A stretch of 64,000 nucleotides of DNA, from positions 558,001 through 622,000 of the forward strand of contig NZ_JAIOAO010000003.1 in assembly GCF_021190955.1 (NCBI RefSeq), given 5' to 3'. A program made the translations under genes and the position numbers. This document shows positions 36,501 to 42,918 of the stretch, one piece after another; position 1 is the stretch's first letter, and each line of letters begins with the position of its first letter. The DNA is from Parachryseolinea silvisoli (lineage in GTDB: Bacteria; Bacteroidota; Bacteroidia; Cytophagales; Cyclobacteriaceae). The notes below the pieces were generated by a model. It saw nothing but the letters and a program-made list of their open reading frames with translations, searched no databases and was not told the origin of the DNA.

Positions 36501-37628
36501 AAGGCGAAGCACAAGACGAAGGACGCGATCGAGCTGAAGTGGGTAGACCGCTCGTACAATGAAACGGGCTTCGAGATTTACCGCGCGACCCTGGCGAACC
36601 CTACATTCGTACTGGTAGGTACTGCCGGTGCTGACGCAACGACTTACACGGACGGTTCGCTGCAGAGCAACACGACGTATCAGTATAAGCTTCGCGCCGT
36701 CAATGGCAGCTCGGCCTCGGCTTATAGCAACGTAGCCAGTGCAACGACTGTACTGTACTATGTGTACATGAACTGCAATAACGGCTACAACGTAGGTGCC
36801 CCCTGGAATAACCTAAGCTTTGGCCCTCCAATCCCCGGCTCGACCAGGTCAAACCTGAAGGACGACGCTGGTGTTCAAACCACTGTATCGTTTAAGGTAA
36901 TAGAACATCCAAGTGGAACAACCTTCGGTGGCGCGAACCCCTTCGGTAAGATGACCGGTAATAACTCGGGTATCTATCCGGACGACGTATTGCGTACGTT
37001 CTTCTTCACAGAGGCAACCGAGACCGCACGGGTGGTCATCGGTGGTCTGTCGCAGAACTACAAATACAACTTTGTATTCTTCGCTAGCCGCGATGGCGAC
37101 GGCAACCGTGCCACGAACTACACCATCAATGGCACGACCGTAACGCTGAATGCCGCATTCAACACGAGCAACACGGTTCAGATCAATGCGATCCAACCGG
37201 CAACTGACGGTACAGTAACGTTCGACATGGTGTCGGCTCCGGGTTCTGTATACGGCTACCTTAACGCCCTGGTATTGGAAGTTTACACCGAAGTACCGAT
37301 CGTAGGTGGCAGTGCGAATGCCAGAACGGCGAGCACGGAGGTAGTAGCTGAAGAGTCTGTTGCTTTCAGCGCCTCTCCGAACCCCTTCCAGTCTGACCTG
37401 AGCATCTCGATCAATGCCATCGGCGAGGCCACCAGCTTTCATGTATCGCTGCTCAACCAACTGGGTATGAGCATGCACGAAGAAACGTTTGGTCTGGACC
37501 GACTGGATTCTAACAGCGAAGACCTGCGCTTCACGCTGAGTAACCTGGATGTTCCGGCTGGCATCTACTTCGTGAACATTACGACGAACACCAACGTACG
37601 GAAAGTGATCCGCGTGGTAAAACGATAA
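30558..37628 (+). CDS. Giant secreted esterase-like multidomain protein with PA14, F5/8C, FN3 and type A (Por) sorting domain
   Basis: This protein has about 2356 residues from ATG 30558, which gives a proper signal peptide (KRLALIPLFLVWVLWAAAQ). An upstream in-frame ATG at 30453 lies before the promoter. Residues ~45-260 form an alpha/beta-hydrolase: LILFLHGAGEGGNDN, GLSGGG with Ser159, candidate Asp209, and His241 in LGHGTW. Then come an Ig-like domain and FN3, an F5/8C-like domain (~575-720, LDGNLNSYWSS), PA14 (~757-895), FN3, PA14 (~995-1130), FN3, two cadherin-like domains, and three copies of a ~170-residue module (~1428, ~1797, ~2066) separated by FN3/Ig domains. The end (~2269-2356) is a Por secretion tail (SASPNPFQSDLSI, GIYFVNITTN). 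Surface or secreted glycan hydrolysis is inferred. Confidence 0.88.
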   Translation: MKRLALIPLFLVWVLWAAAQSTPFPGSQPNWGQIGPWGNTTNGTNWDTSPFKPFIYKGIPFRAMEPVAFNAARAEKYPLILFLHGAGEGGNDNNLQLKHSGKEHRDAVLSGKFEGFLIYPQSYYNSWGGSLNDYIVEIINIYIRDKNVDPNRVYVHGLSGGGAGTWMMLAKYPKVFAAALPMSNALTTTTPDMPKFKHVPLWYAQGGLDKAPPPSAAEYMVAQFRAVGGNVRYQFFPYLGHGTWTSMYAMPDFFSWMLSKSKLTIRVFGDRTNFCAGQTINVNMGITAGFDGYEWRKNGVLMAGATSNEIQNNGAGSYQVRFKRGNVWTVWSEPVVLQYGAPSPTPVIQASGGTTFPALDGRTSVTLNAPEGKEVYLWSTGATTQSITVSAAGSYTVKATDFNGCESAVSAPVVITTANAAGSPAAPTGLVASSASETQIHVSWLYSGTDHKKFEVYRAKGTDAGPYTLLAIPEKDEREYFDDELEPNTAYFYKVRAVNDNGGSAYAGIDAFTFKDVEAPTVPTEFAVTSTSEKSVTLKWKSSVDNIDGLGSLTYDLKVNGQSMTLNSANTIYFPNNVAQGKPGNQSTSEASNRLATAALDGNLNSYWSSAAGTLEQQDWMYVDLGEPYNVNSVNLRWTSDYAVGYKIQISSDAATWTDVQTVSGNAAVVNNFVGLTGTGRYVRVLATLRRGNNNRVRLAELNVYGNKVAGGDQAYIGAVLKNLNPLSVYTFSLSARDASGNASGYTSQLSASTINTGLTYDYYETSITTLSALANVSPVKSGTVPNFSLAPRTAGRTADFAFIYKGYITVPTQGLYTFYTTSVDGSNLYISDYLIVNNDLVHASQERSGQIILAPGTYPIRVDYFKRGSGTLQLEVRYEGPGITKVLIPDAAMNSTYTPPAKPAGPTSITAVAASHKSIQLDWQYSGAATTGFEIYRGTTRNGTYSLVGTATGAARTYTDANNLTPLTQYFYKIKAIGGSGESDLIQGNNLSAGLAYKYYIGNYTTLAEPLFGGVAPTSTGTLPNYALTPKTQTTNFGFAFEGDITIPTAGVYTFYNKSDDGSMLYIDGTAVVNDDITDGTTERSGTITLNPGVYPIRVTFRQNSGSSALEIRYAGPGMTKQLIPNAVLTQFGYIVAMTQAIPSAPALPIALAATASGSKKIDLSWTPAATTEGVKIFRSETSGGTFTQIASVKNVTAYADTTVLSRKTYYYKLSAFNDGGESAQTAAVNAATPNTAPTVEAIPDLNMLILTNVVIEVNAQDADGDEMQYAFTNLPSFGTFENFGGGQANLTLAPGETNAGTFDNIILTVTDGFGGIARDTFKIVVNGNHLPVFQTVANQSITAGKTVVLPIVATDGNPADVLTITSQNLPSFVTMAPVSNGRVNLTIAPPLAERGTYNDIQLMVDDGQGGATSVRFNLVVKEAKTGYTVSIDFNDRFDAAPPAPWNGTQRYPNAGEVISNLLDHDGANSEISLTLETAWGVNYNGPVTGANTGIYPDNVMKTFYYIWDNRVESIKIGGLNPSLKYAFKMHAGTTNASVGGSTLYTIGTKTALLNPLNNTANVATISDITPDVNGNVWLKVQTGPGAIYSYVNGMQIIASFDDGLPPAAPTNAVAAISAQQNSVDLTWKDNSPSETGFKVFRSLTTTEADYVEVASLPVNSQAYEDVAIASNTTYYYKVSTSNTYGTSAHSNVATVTTPVLAPSLTLSTDSVSMEATQSVVIDITSTDAGNQAVTLSATGLPSFAQFATTGAGTATLTLLPGVNDLGDYTATITTQNTGGASSSRTVKINVTPKQVKIVYVNFNSSDPASTPWNNTNLAPLANATFSNLKDAQGAVSGITIKFIESWGGVNNVGAVTGNNSGIYPDVVMKTQYWESTNNVKNVQVTGLDPQKVYDFSFFGSREGTGDRTTVYTIGTKSVSLNASNNTTQTADINGIIAPSGMITFQVQKTAASSFAYLNALVIRSYGQSAVPEAPTNVVAKAKHKTKDAIELKWVDRSYNETGFEIYRATLANPTFVLVGTAGADATTYTDGSLQSNTTYQYKLRAVNGSSASAYSNVASATTVLYYVYMNCNNGYNVGAPWNNLSFGPPIPGSTRSNLKDDAGVQTTVSFKVIEHPSGTTFGGANPFGKMTGNNSGIYPDDVLRTFFFTEATETARVVIGGLSQNYKYNFVFFASRDGDGNRATNYTINGTTVTLNAAFNTSNTVQINAIQPATDGTVTFDMVSAPGSVYGYLNALVLEVYTEVPIVGGSANARTASTEVVAEESVAFSASPNPFQSDLSISINAIGEATSFHVSLLNQLGMSMHEETFGLDRLDSNSEDLRFTLSNLDVPAGIYFVNITTNTNVRKVIRVVKR

Positions 37629-37647
37629 TCGCCACAAGCGAATACTA

Positions 37648-37682
37648 AAAAAGCCATCCGGTAATTCCGGATGGCTTTTTGT
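37648..37682. terminator. Bidirectional rho-independent terminator
   Basis: A perfect 14-bp stem, AAAAAGCCATCCGG (37648-37661) and CCGGATGGCTTTTT (37667-37680), has a 5-base loop. It can end transcription of both the giant protein gene and the converging hppD. Confidence 0.88.
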
Positions 37683-37727
37683 TTTTAGGAAAGGCAGTGA
37701 TTGGCTGTCTTTCGTGTATCGTACAAA

Positions 37728-38846
<1,119 letters not shown>

Positions 38847-39060
38847 CTAACAATCGTTGTTTAGGTAAAAATACAGGTTCACCGGCCGGGAGTAAAGCGA
38901 TACAAAGGAGATTCCGTCAAATGGCTTTTGGGCTGCTTTTATTGGCAAAGGCTTTGGCAAACGGGCCTGGAGGCAGAATTTTATAGTGGCTTGCCGATGA
39001 TTTTTTTTTGGTGCTTTTCAAATCCAATGAATTCTTTAATCTTTGGGGAAAATTATAGCC

Positions 39061-39420
39061 ATGGATATTAAGGCACTTGACAAGGCCCTGCAAGAGATCG
39101 TCGCAAAGCGTAAGGAACTGGAAAAAATCGATTATAACGATCCGACGTACGATGACCTGGAAGAAGCACTGCACGACCTGGAGGACGAGTTTCAGGACGA
39201 GTATGGCGAGTACCTCGAAGAGGTGCTACAAGAAGTGCATGATACGCTCTGCCCTGATAACGATGTGCTGATGCCGATTGCCTACTTGGGCAAAGGGGTA
39301 TTTGTTGAAGTGGACAAGTATGCTGGTAAAGACACAAAGCTTGTATTGGAAGCTAACCCGCCGCGTGTTCTGTTGACCGTGGGCAAAGACAAGCAGGAAA
39401 TTGTTTGGACAGCAAAATAA
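39061..39420 (+). CDS. Small acidic conserved protein, 119 aa
   Basis: ATG 39061 was chosen; an in-frame TTG at 39043 would add six residues. The N-terminal half is a highly charged helical region (ALQEIVAKRKELEK, then the acidic DDLEEALHDLEDEFQDEYG). The C-terminal half is beta-rich (MPIAYLGKGVFVEVD, RVLLTVGKDKQEIVW). There is no signal peptide, membrane helix or known motif, so it is probably cytosolic. It stands alone, divergent from hppD and convergent with trpS, and ends at its own terminator. I do not recognise the family. Confidence 0.75.
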   Translation: MDIKALDKALQEIVAKRKELEKIDYNDPTYDDLEEALHDLEDEFQDEYGEYLEEVLQEVHDTLCPDNDVLMPIAYLGKGVFVEVDKYAGKDTKLVLEANPPRVLLTVGKDKQEIVWTAK

Positions 39421-39428
39421 TATAAAGC

Positions 39429-39456
39429 AAAGAGCCTCCGAACGGAGGCTCTTTTA
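39429..39456. terminator. Bidirectional terminator between the acidic protein gene and trpS
   Basis: A 12-bp stem, AAAGAGCCTCCG (39429-39440) and CGGAGGCTCTTT (39443-39454), is followed by a further T. The apparent 2-base loop means the outermost loop pair opens in practice. Confidence 0.8.
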
Positions 39457-39462
39457 ATGGCT

Positions 39463-40434
39463 TTACAAATAGCCTAGTTTTTGTCGGACGCGGCCCAGAA
39501 CCTCCCGCGCGATTACACGCGCTTTTTCTTCACCTTTCTCCAATTTGCGGTCCAGTTCGTCGAGGTTGCTCATATAGTGACTAAAGGCCTCACGCTCTTT
39601 GGCAAACTTCTCGAGGATAAGCTCGTATAGTTCTTGTTTGGCGTGACCATAACCGAAATTTCCGGCTTCATATTTTGCACGCAAGGCTTGCTTCTGATCG
39701 GGTGTCGCCAGCAGGCTATATAACGTAAACGTAGTGTCTTTGTCCGGATTCTTTGGCGCCTCCATGGGCGTGCTGTCAGAGATAATAGATTTGATTCTTT
39801 TCAGCAGGTCTTTTTCGGGCAGGAAGATGTCGATGGTGTTACCATACGACTTGCTCATCTTCAGTCCATCCGTACCCGGAATGGTTTTGACCTGCTCCTC
39901 GATACGCGCTTCCGGGAGAACAAACGTCTCACCATAGGTGCGGTTAAAGCTTGCCGCGATGTCGCGGGCGATCTCGACGTGCTGTAGCTGATCTTTACCT
40001 ACCGGTATATAGTTTGCATCGTATAAGATGATGTCGGCGGCCATGAGCACAGGGTATGTAAACAAACCCACGTTCACATCCGACAGCCGCTCGGCCTTGT
40101 CTTTAAAGGACACAGCGTTCTGCAGCATCGGAAAGGGTGTCATGCAACTTAGATACCACGTGAGCTCGCACACTTCGGGTATGCGCGACTGGCGATACAG
40201 ATAGTTCTTCTCTACGTCGAATCCAAAGGCGAGCCATGCCGCTGCCACCGCACGGACGTTGTTGACACGCGTCTCGGCGTCTTTGATGGTGGTCATGGAG
40301 TGTAAGTCGGCAATGAAGAAGAATGACTCATTGCCAGGCTTTTGCGATAGCTCGATGGCAGGCATGATCGCGCCGAGCAAGTTGCCCAGGTGCGGTCGGC
40401 CGCTGCTTTGTATACCGGTTAAAATTCTGGCCAT
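39463..40434 (-). CDS. trpS: Tryptophan--tRNA ligase
   Basis: This 323-residue class I aminoacyl-tRNA synthetase charges tRNA-Trp. The HIGH-type signature is at ~14-19 (RPHLGNLLGA). The KMSKS loop is at 192-196 (DGLKMSKSYGNT). FIADLHSMTT and PVGKDQLQHVEIARDIA are also typical of TrpRS. The length fits bacterial enzymes. It is divergent from a DUF1573 gene across 73 bases and shares a bidirectional terminator at its 3' end. Confidence 0.95.
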   Translation of the reverse strand: MARILTGIQSSGRPHLGNLLGAIMPAIELSQKPGNESFFFIADLHSMTTIKDAETRVNNVRAVAAAWLAFGFDVEKNYLYRQSRIPEVCELTWYLSCMTPFPMLQNAVSFKDKAERLSDVNVGLFTYPVLMAADIILYDANYIPVGKDQLQHVEIARDIAASFNRTYGETFVLPEARIEEQVKTIPGTDGLKMSKSYGNTIDIFLPEKDLLKRIKSIISDSTPMEAPKNPDKDTTFTLYSLLATPDQKQALRAKYEAGNFGYGHAKQELYELILEKFAKEREAFSHYMSNLDELDRKLEKGEEKARVIAREVLGRVRQKLGYL

Positions 40435-40477
40435 AATTGTGCAAAGAAAATAAAATAAAGCAGAATTGAATTAGTTT

Positions 40478-40485
40478 TAACTTTG
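40478..40485 (+). promoter_or_regulatory. Perfect TAnnTTTG -7 box for the DUF1573 gene
   Basis: TAACTTTG, 22 bases before ATG 40508, matches the Bacteroidota -7 consensus. No TTG at the ideal -33 distance was seen. Confidence 0.55.
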
Positions 40486-40507
40486 CAGTGCTTAAAAATG
40501 AAGGTAA

Positions 40508-41578
40508 ATGAAAAAGTTGTTCTTTCTGATATTTTTGGTGGTGGGAGGCCGGTTGGAGGCGCAGCAGCTCAAGCCGATGCAGTTTCGCGAGGAGATCTTC
40601 GACTTCGGCGTGGTAGCGGAAGAAGGAGGCCCCGTAGACCATGAATTTGTGTTCACCAACGCCAGCGGGCGTCCTGTCAAGATATTGAATGTGCAGGCAT
40701 CCTGCGGATGCACGACGCCGGGTTGGTCAAAAGACCCTGTGCCGTCCGGCAAGACCGGGTTTATCAAGGCCAGTTATAACCCCAAGGGCAGACCAGGCTA
40801 TTTTAATAAGACTTTAACGGTCACTACCGACCTTGATGCCACGCCGGTGGTGTTGCAGATCAAGGGCCAGGTGAGCTCGCAGGCGCAGTCTGCCGCGGAG
40901 TTTCCGATCGCTGTTGGTAACTGGAAATTAAAGACCGGTTCGTTTAATCTGGGTAAGGTGTACCGGAAAGATGAATTTACAAGCCGGGACTTTCAGGTGA
41001 TCAATGCGAGCACGAAGGCCATCACCTTCGCCGGCAAATATGTCGGGCCGGCGTATATCAAGGTAGATGTAACGCCGAAAGTGCTGGCTCCCGGTGCTAA
41101 AGGTAATATCAAGGTCAGCTACAACGGTAAGCTGAAAGATTCTTACGGATTTCAGTCCGACAATATTGAGATCACGACTGACGATGAGCTGCAGCCGGTA
41201 AAATCTTTTTCAGTATACGCTACGTTGGAAGATTATTTCGAGCCCCTGGGACCTCAAGAGCTGAGCAAGGCGCCGCAGATGAAGCTCAACACCACATCAT
41301 TTGAATATGGACGCGTCACACAAGCTGGTGCCACCCGGGAGCTACTGTTTACCAACACGGGTAAAAAAGACCTGCAGGTTAAAGCCGTGCAAGGGAATTG
41401 CACCTGTATTACGGCGCAGGCCAATAAAACGACCGTAAAGCCCGGCGAAAGCAGCTCGATTCGCATTACCTTCCAACCTCAGGATCGTACAGGCACGCTG
41501 CAGAAAGCGGTGACGGTGTATTCCAACGACCCACAGAATCCGGTACAACGCATTACGTTCTCGGCGTATGCCGACTAA
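40508..41578 (+). CDS. Secreted DUF1573 protein
   Basis: This 356-residue protein has a signal peptide (KKLFFLIFLVVGGRLEAQ, cleaved near residue 19). It has two recognisable DUF1573 Ig-like domains: the first at ~25-110 with the hallmark VQASCGCTTPGWS, the last at ~260-355 with TSFEYGRVTQAG and VQGNCTCITAQ. A less conserved copy lies between. DUF1573 proteins are periplasmic or surface proteins of unknown function, common in Bacteroidota and related to ASH/HYDIN-type Ig folds. The gene is monocistronic, with its own promoter-like box and a strong terminator. Confidence 0.88.
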   Translation: MKKLFFLIFLVVGGRLEAQQLKPMQFREEIFDFGVVAEEGGPVDHEFVFTNASGRPVKILNVQASCGCTTPGWSKDPVPSGKTGFIKASYNPKGRPGYFNKTLTVTTDLDATPVVLQIKGQVSSQAQSAAEFPIAVGNWKLKTGSFNLGKVYRKDEFTSRDFQVINASTKAITFAGKYVGPAYIKVDVTPKVLAPGAKGNIKVSYNGKLKDSYGFQSDNIEITTDDELQPVKSFSVYATLEDYFEPLGPQELSKAPQMKLNTTSFEYGRVTQAGATRELLFTNTGKKDLQVKAVQGNCTCITAQANKTTVKPGESSSIRITFQPQDRTGTLQKAVTVYSNDPQNPVQRITFSAYAD

Positions 41579-41610
41579 GCCGGTAGGCCTGACGATGCAG
41601 GCGATATTAA

Positions 41611-41650
41611 ACTAAAAAAGCCCCTGGGAATTACCCAGGGGCTTTTTAGT
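41611..41650. terminator. Strong bidirectional terminator
   Basis: A stem of ~16 bp, ACTAAAAAAGCCCCTGGG (41611-41628) and CCCAGGGGCTTTTTAGT (41634-41650), has a 5-base loop and one bulged A. It serves the DUF1573 gene and the converging TerB-like gene. Confidence 0.85.
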
Positions 41651-41668
41651 ACATGGCTGTAAAGAGTC

Positions 41669-42073
41669 TTATGCTTTCAGGTATTTAATGGCTTTTTGTT
41701 TTACCATATCACGGTCAGCGGTGATAGAGGGATCGCTGTATACGTGCTGAGAGATTTCGCCTACGACCGTCTTTTTAAAGCCGAGCTTGTCCGCGATTTG
41801 CTCGCAAAATACGATTTCACTACGGAACACCTGGCCGTCCATTTTCATCAGTTGGATGAGGTGGTACAGGTGTTCGAATTTTTCGTCGTTGGTCAGGCTG
41901 GAGATATTGCCGATGGGTTGAGGGTTGTTCAACATGGTGTCAACCTCTTCCTTACTAATGCCGTTTGCTTTGGCAATGATCTGGATGAGTTTTGACTCCC
42001 GGTCTGCCACTTTCCGGTCGCTGGCAGCCAAATTGATCAACACATTAAGTTCAGCTTTTTTGTCAAAGATCAT
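41669..42073 (-). CDS. TerB-like (tellurite resistance TerB fold) protein
   Basis: This 134-residue all-helical cytosolic protein has the pattern of the TerB/DjlA-N fold: AELNVLINLAASDRKVADRESKLIQIIAKANGIS (acidic metal-like Asp/Glu in helix 1-2), then LYHLIQLMKMDGQVFRSEIVFCEQIADKLGF (second repeat). ATG 42073 was chosen over the TTG at 42097 that would add eight residues. A one-mismatch -7 box (minus strand AACATTTG, 42102-42095) overlaps that TTG. The role of stand-alone TerB domains is unknown. The gene is isolated. Confidence 0.72.
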   Translation of the reverse strand: MIFDKKAELNVLINLAASDRKVADRESKLIQIIAKANGISKEEVDTMLNNPQPIGNISSLTNDEKFEHLYHLIQLMKMDGQVFRSEIVFCEQIADKLGFKKTVVGEISQHVYSDPSITADRDMVKQKAIKYLKA

Positions 42074-42190
42074 AGATGCTCTTGGTTTGAAATGCAAATG
42101 TTAGAAAATCGGCTATGAAATTTAGTGTAAAATACGAGGATTTCGTACATCCTCAAAATAATTAACGATGGCGGCCGGTCATGCAACCCT

Positions 42191-42198
42191 TATATTTG
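42191..42198 (+). promoter_or_regulatory. Perfect TAnnTTTG -7 box for the DUF2807 gene
   Basis: TATATTTG lies 33 bases upstream of ATG 42232 and downstream of another in-frame ATG at 42181. It therefore decides for the later start. Confidence 0.5.
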
Positions 42199-42231
42199 CC
42201 GCCGGTCTTTACGACAAATATTCAAACAGCT

Positions 42232-42915
42232 ATGAAGAACATACTCAGCATACTGATACTGGTGGTTGGCGTTGCAGAAGTGTTTGGGCAGGAATCCCAA
42301 ACAAGGAACGTGGGGGCATTTTCAGGTGTAAAAGTAGCCGAAGGCGTTGATGTGTACCTGCGTAAGGGTGATAAGGAGAGCGTGCGTGTAGAAGTGACAG
42401 GTACTAAGCCCGAAAATGTAGTGACCGAAGTATCAGGATCATACCTGAAGGTACACATGCGCGACGGCAATTTTCGCAATAACGTGGATGTAAAGGTATA
42501 TGTTACGTTTGTTAACCTCGATAAACTTTCGGCCAGCTCGGCGGGTAGCATTTTCTCGGAAGGGGCGGTGGCTGCAAAAGAGCTGGAAATCAGCGCCTCC
42601 AGCGCCGGTACAATTGAGGTGGCCCTCGATGCCGAGGCAGTAGAGGTAAACGCCTCCAGCGCGGCCGATATTGAGCTGAGCGGTAAGACTCGGTCGCTCG
42701 CGGTCGAGGCCAGCAGCGCCGGCGAAATCGATGCCTATGGGCTGGAAGCGCAAAAAGTGACAGCGGAAACAAGCAGTGCGGGTTCGGTAAAGATCACGGT
42801 GGTGACCGAATTGATCGCACACGCCAGCAGCGGAGGCAGTATTCGCTTCCGCGGAAATCCGAGCAAGTCGATTACCGATTCGAGCAGCGGCGGGTCCGTT
42901 AAGAAGTCGAACTAA
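42232..42915 (+). CDS. Secreted DUF2807 (GIN domain) protein
   Basis: This protein of about 227 residues has a signal peptide (KNILSILILVVGVAEVFGQ). ATG 42232 was chosen because it gives a compact signal peptide and sits behind a perfect -7 box. The body is a DUF2807/head-of-autotransporter-like beta-helix: GAFSGVKVAEGVDVYLRKGD followed by short Ser-Ala-rich rungs repeated about every 20-22 residues (LSASSAGSIFSEG, ISASSAGTIEVAL, VNASSAADIELSG, VEASSAGEIDAYG). It is cell-surface or periplasmic and of unknown function. Its stop lies 3 bases from the stop of the converging priA. Confidence 0.85.
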   Translation: MKNILSILILVVGVAEVFGQESQTRNVGAFSGVKVAEGVDVYLRKGDKESVRVEVTGTKPENVVTEVSGSYLKVHMRDGNFRNNVDVKVYVTFVNLDKLSASSAGSIFSEGAVAAKELEISASSAGTIEVALDAEAVEVNASSAADIELSGKTRSLAVEASSAGEIDAYGLEAQKVTAETSSAGSVKITVVTELIAHASSGGSIRFRGNPSKSITDSSSGGSVKKSN

Positions 42916-42918
42916 TCA

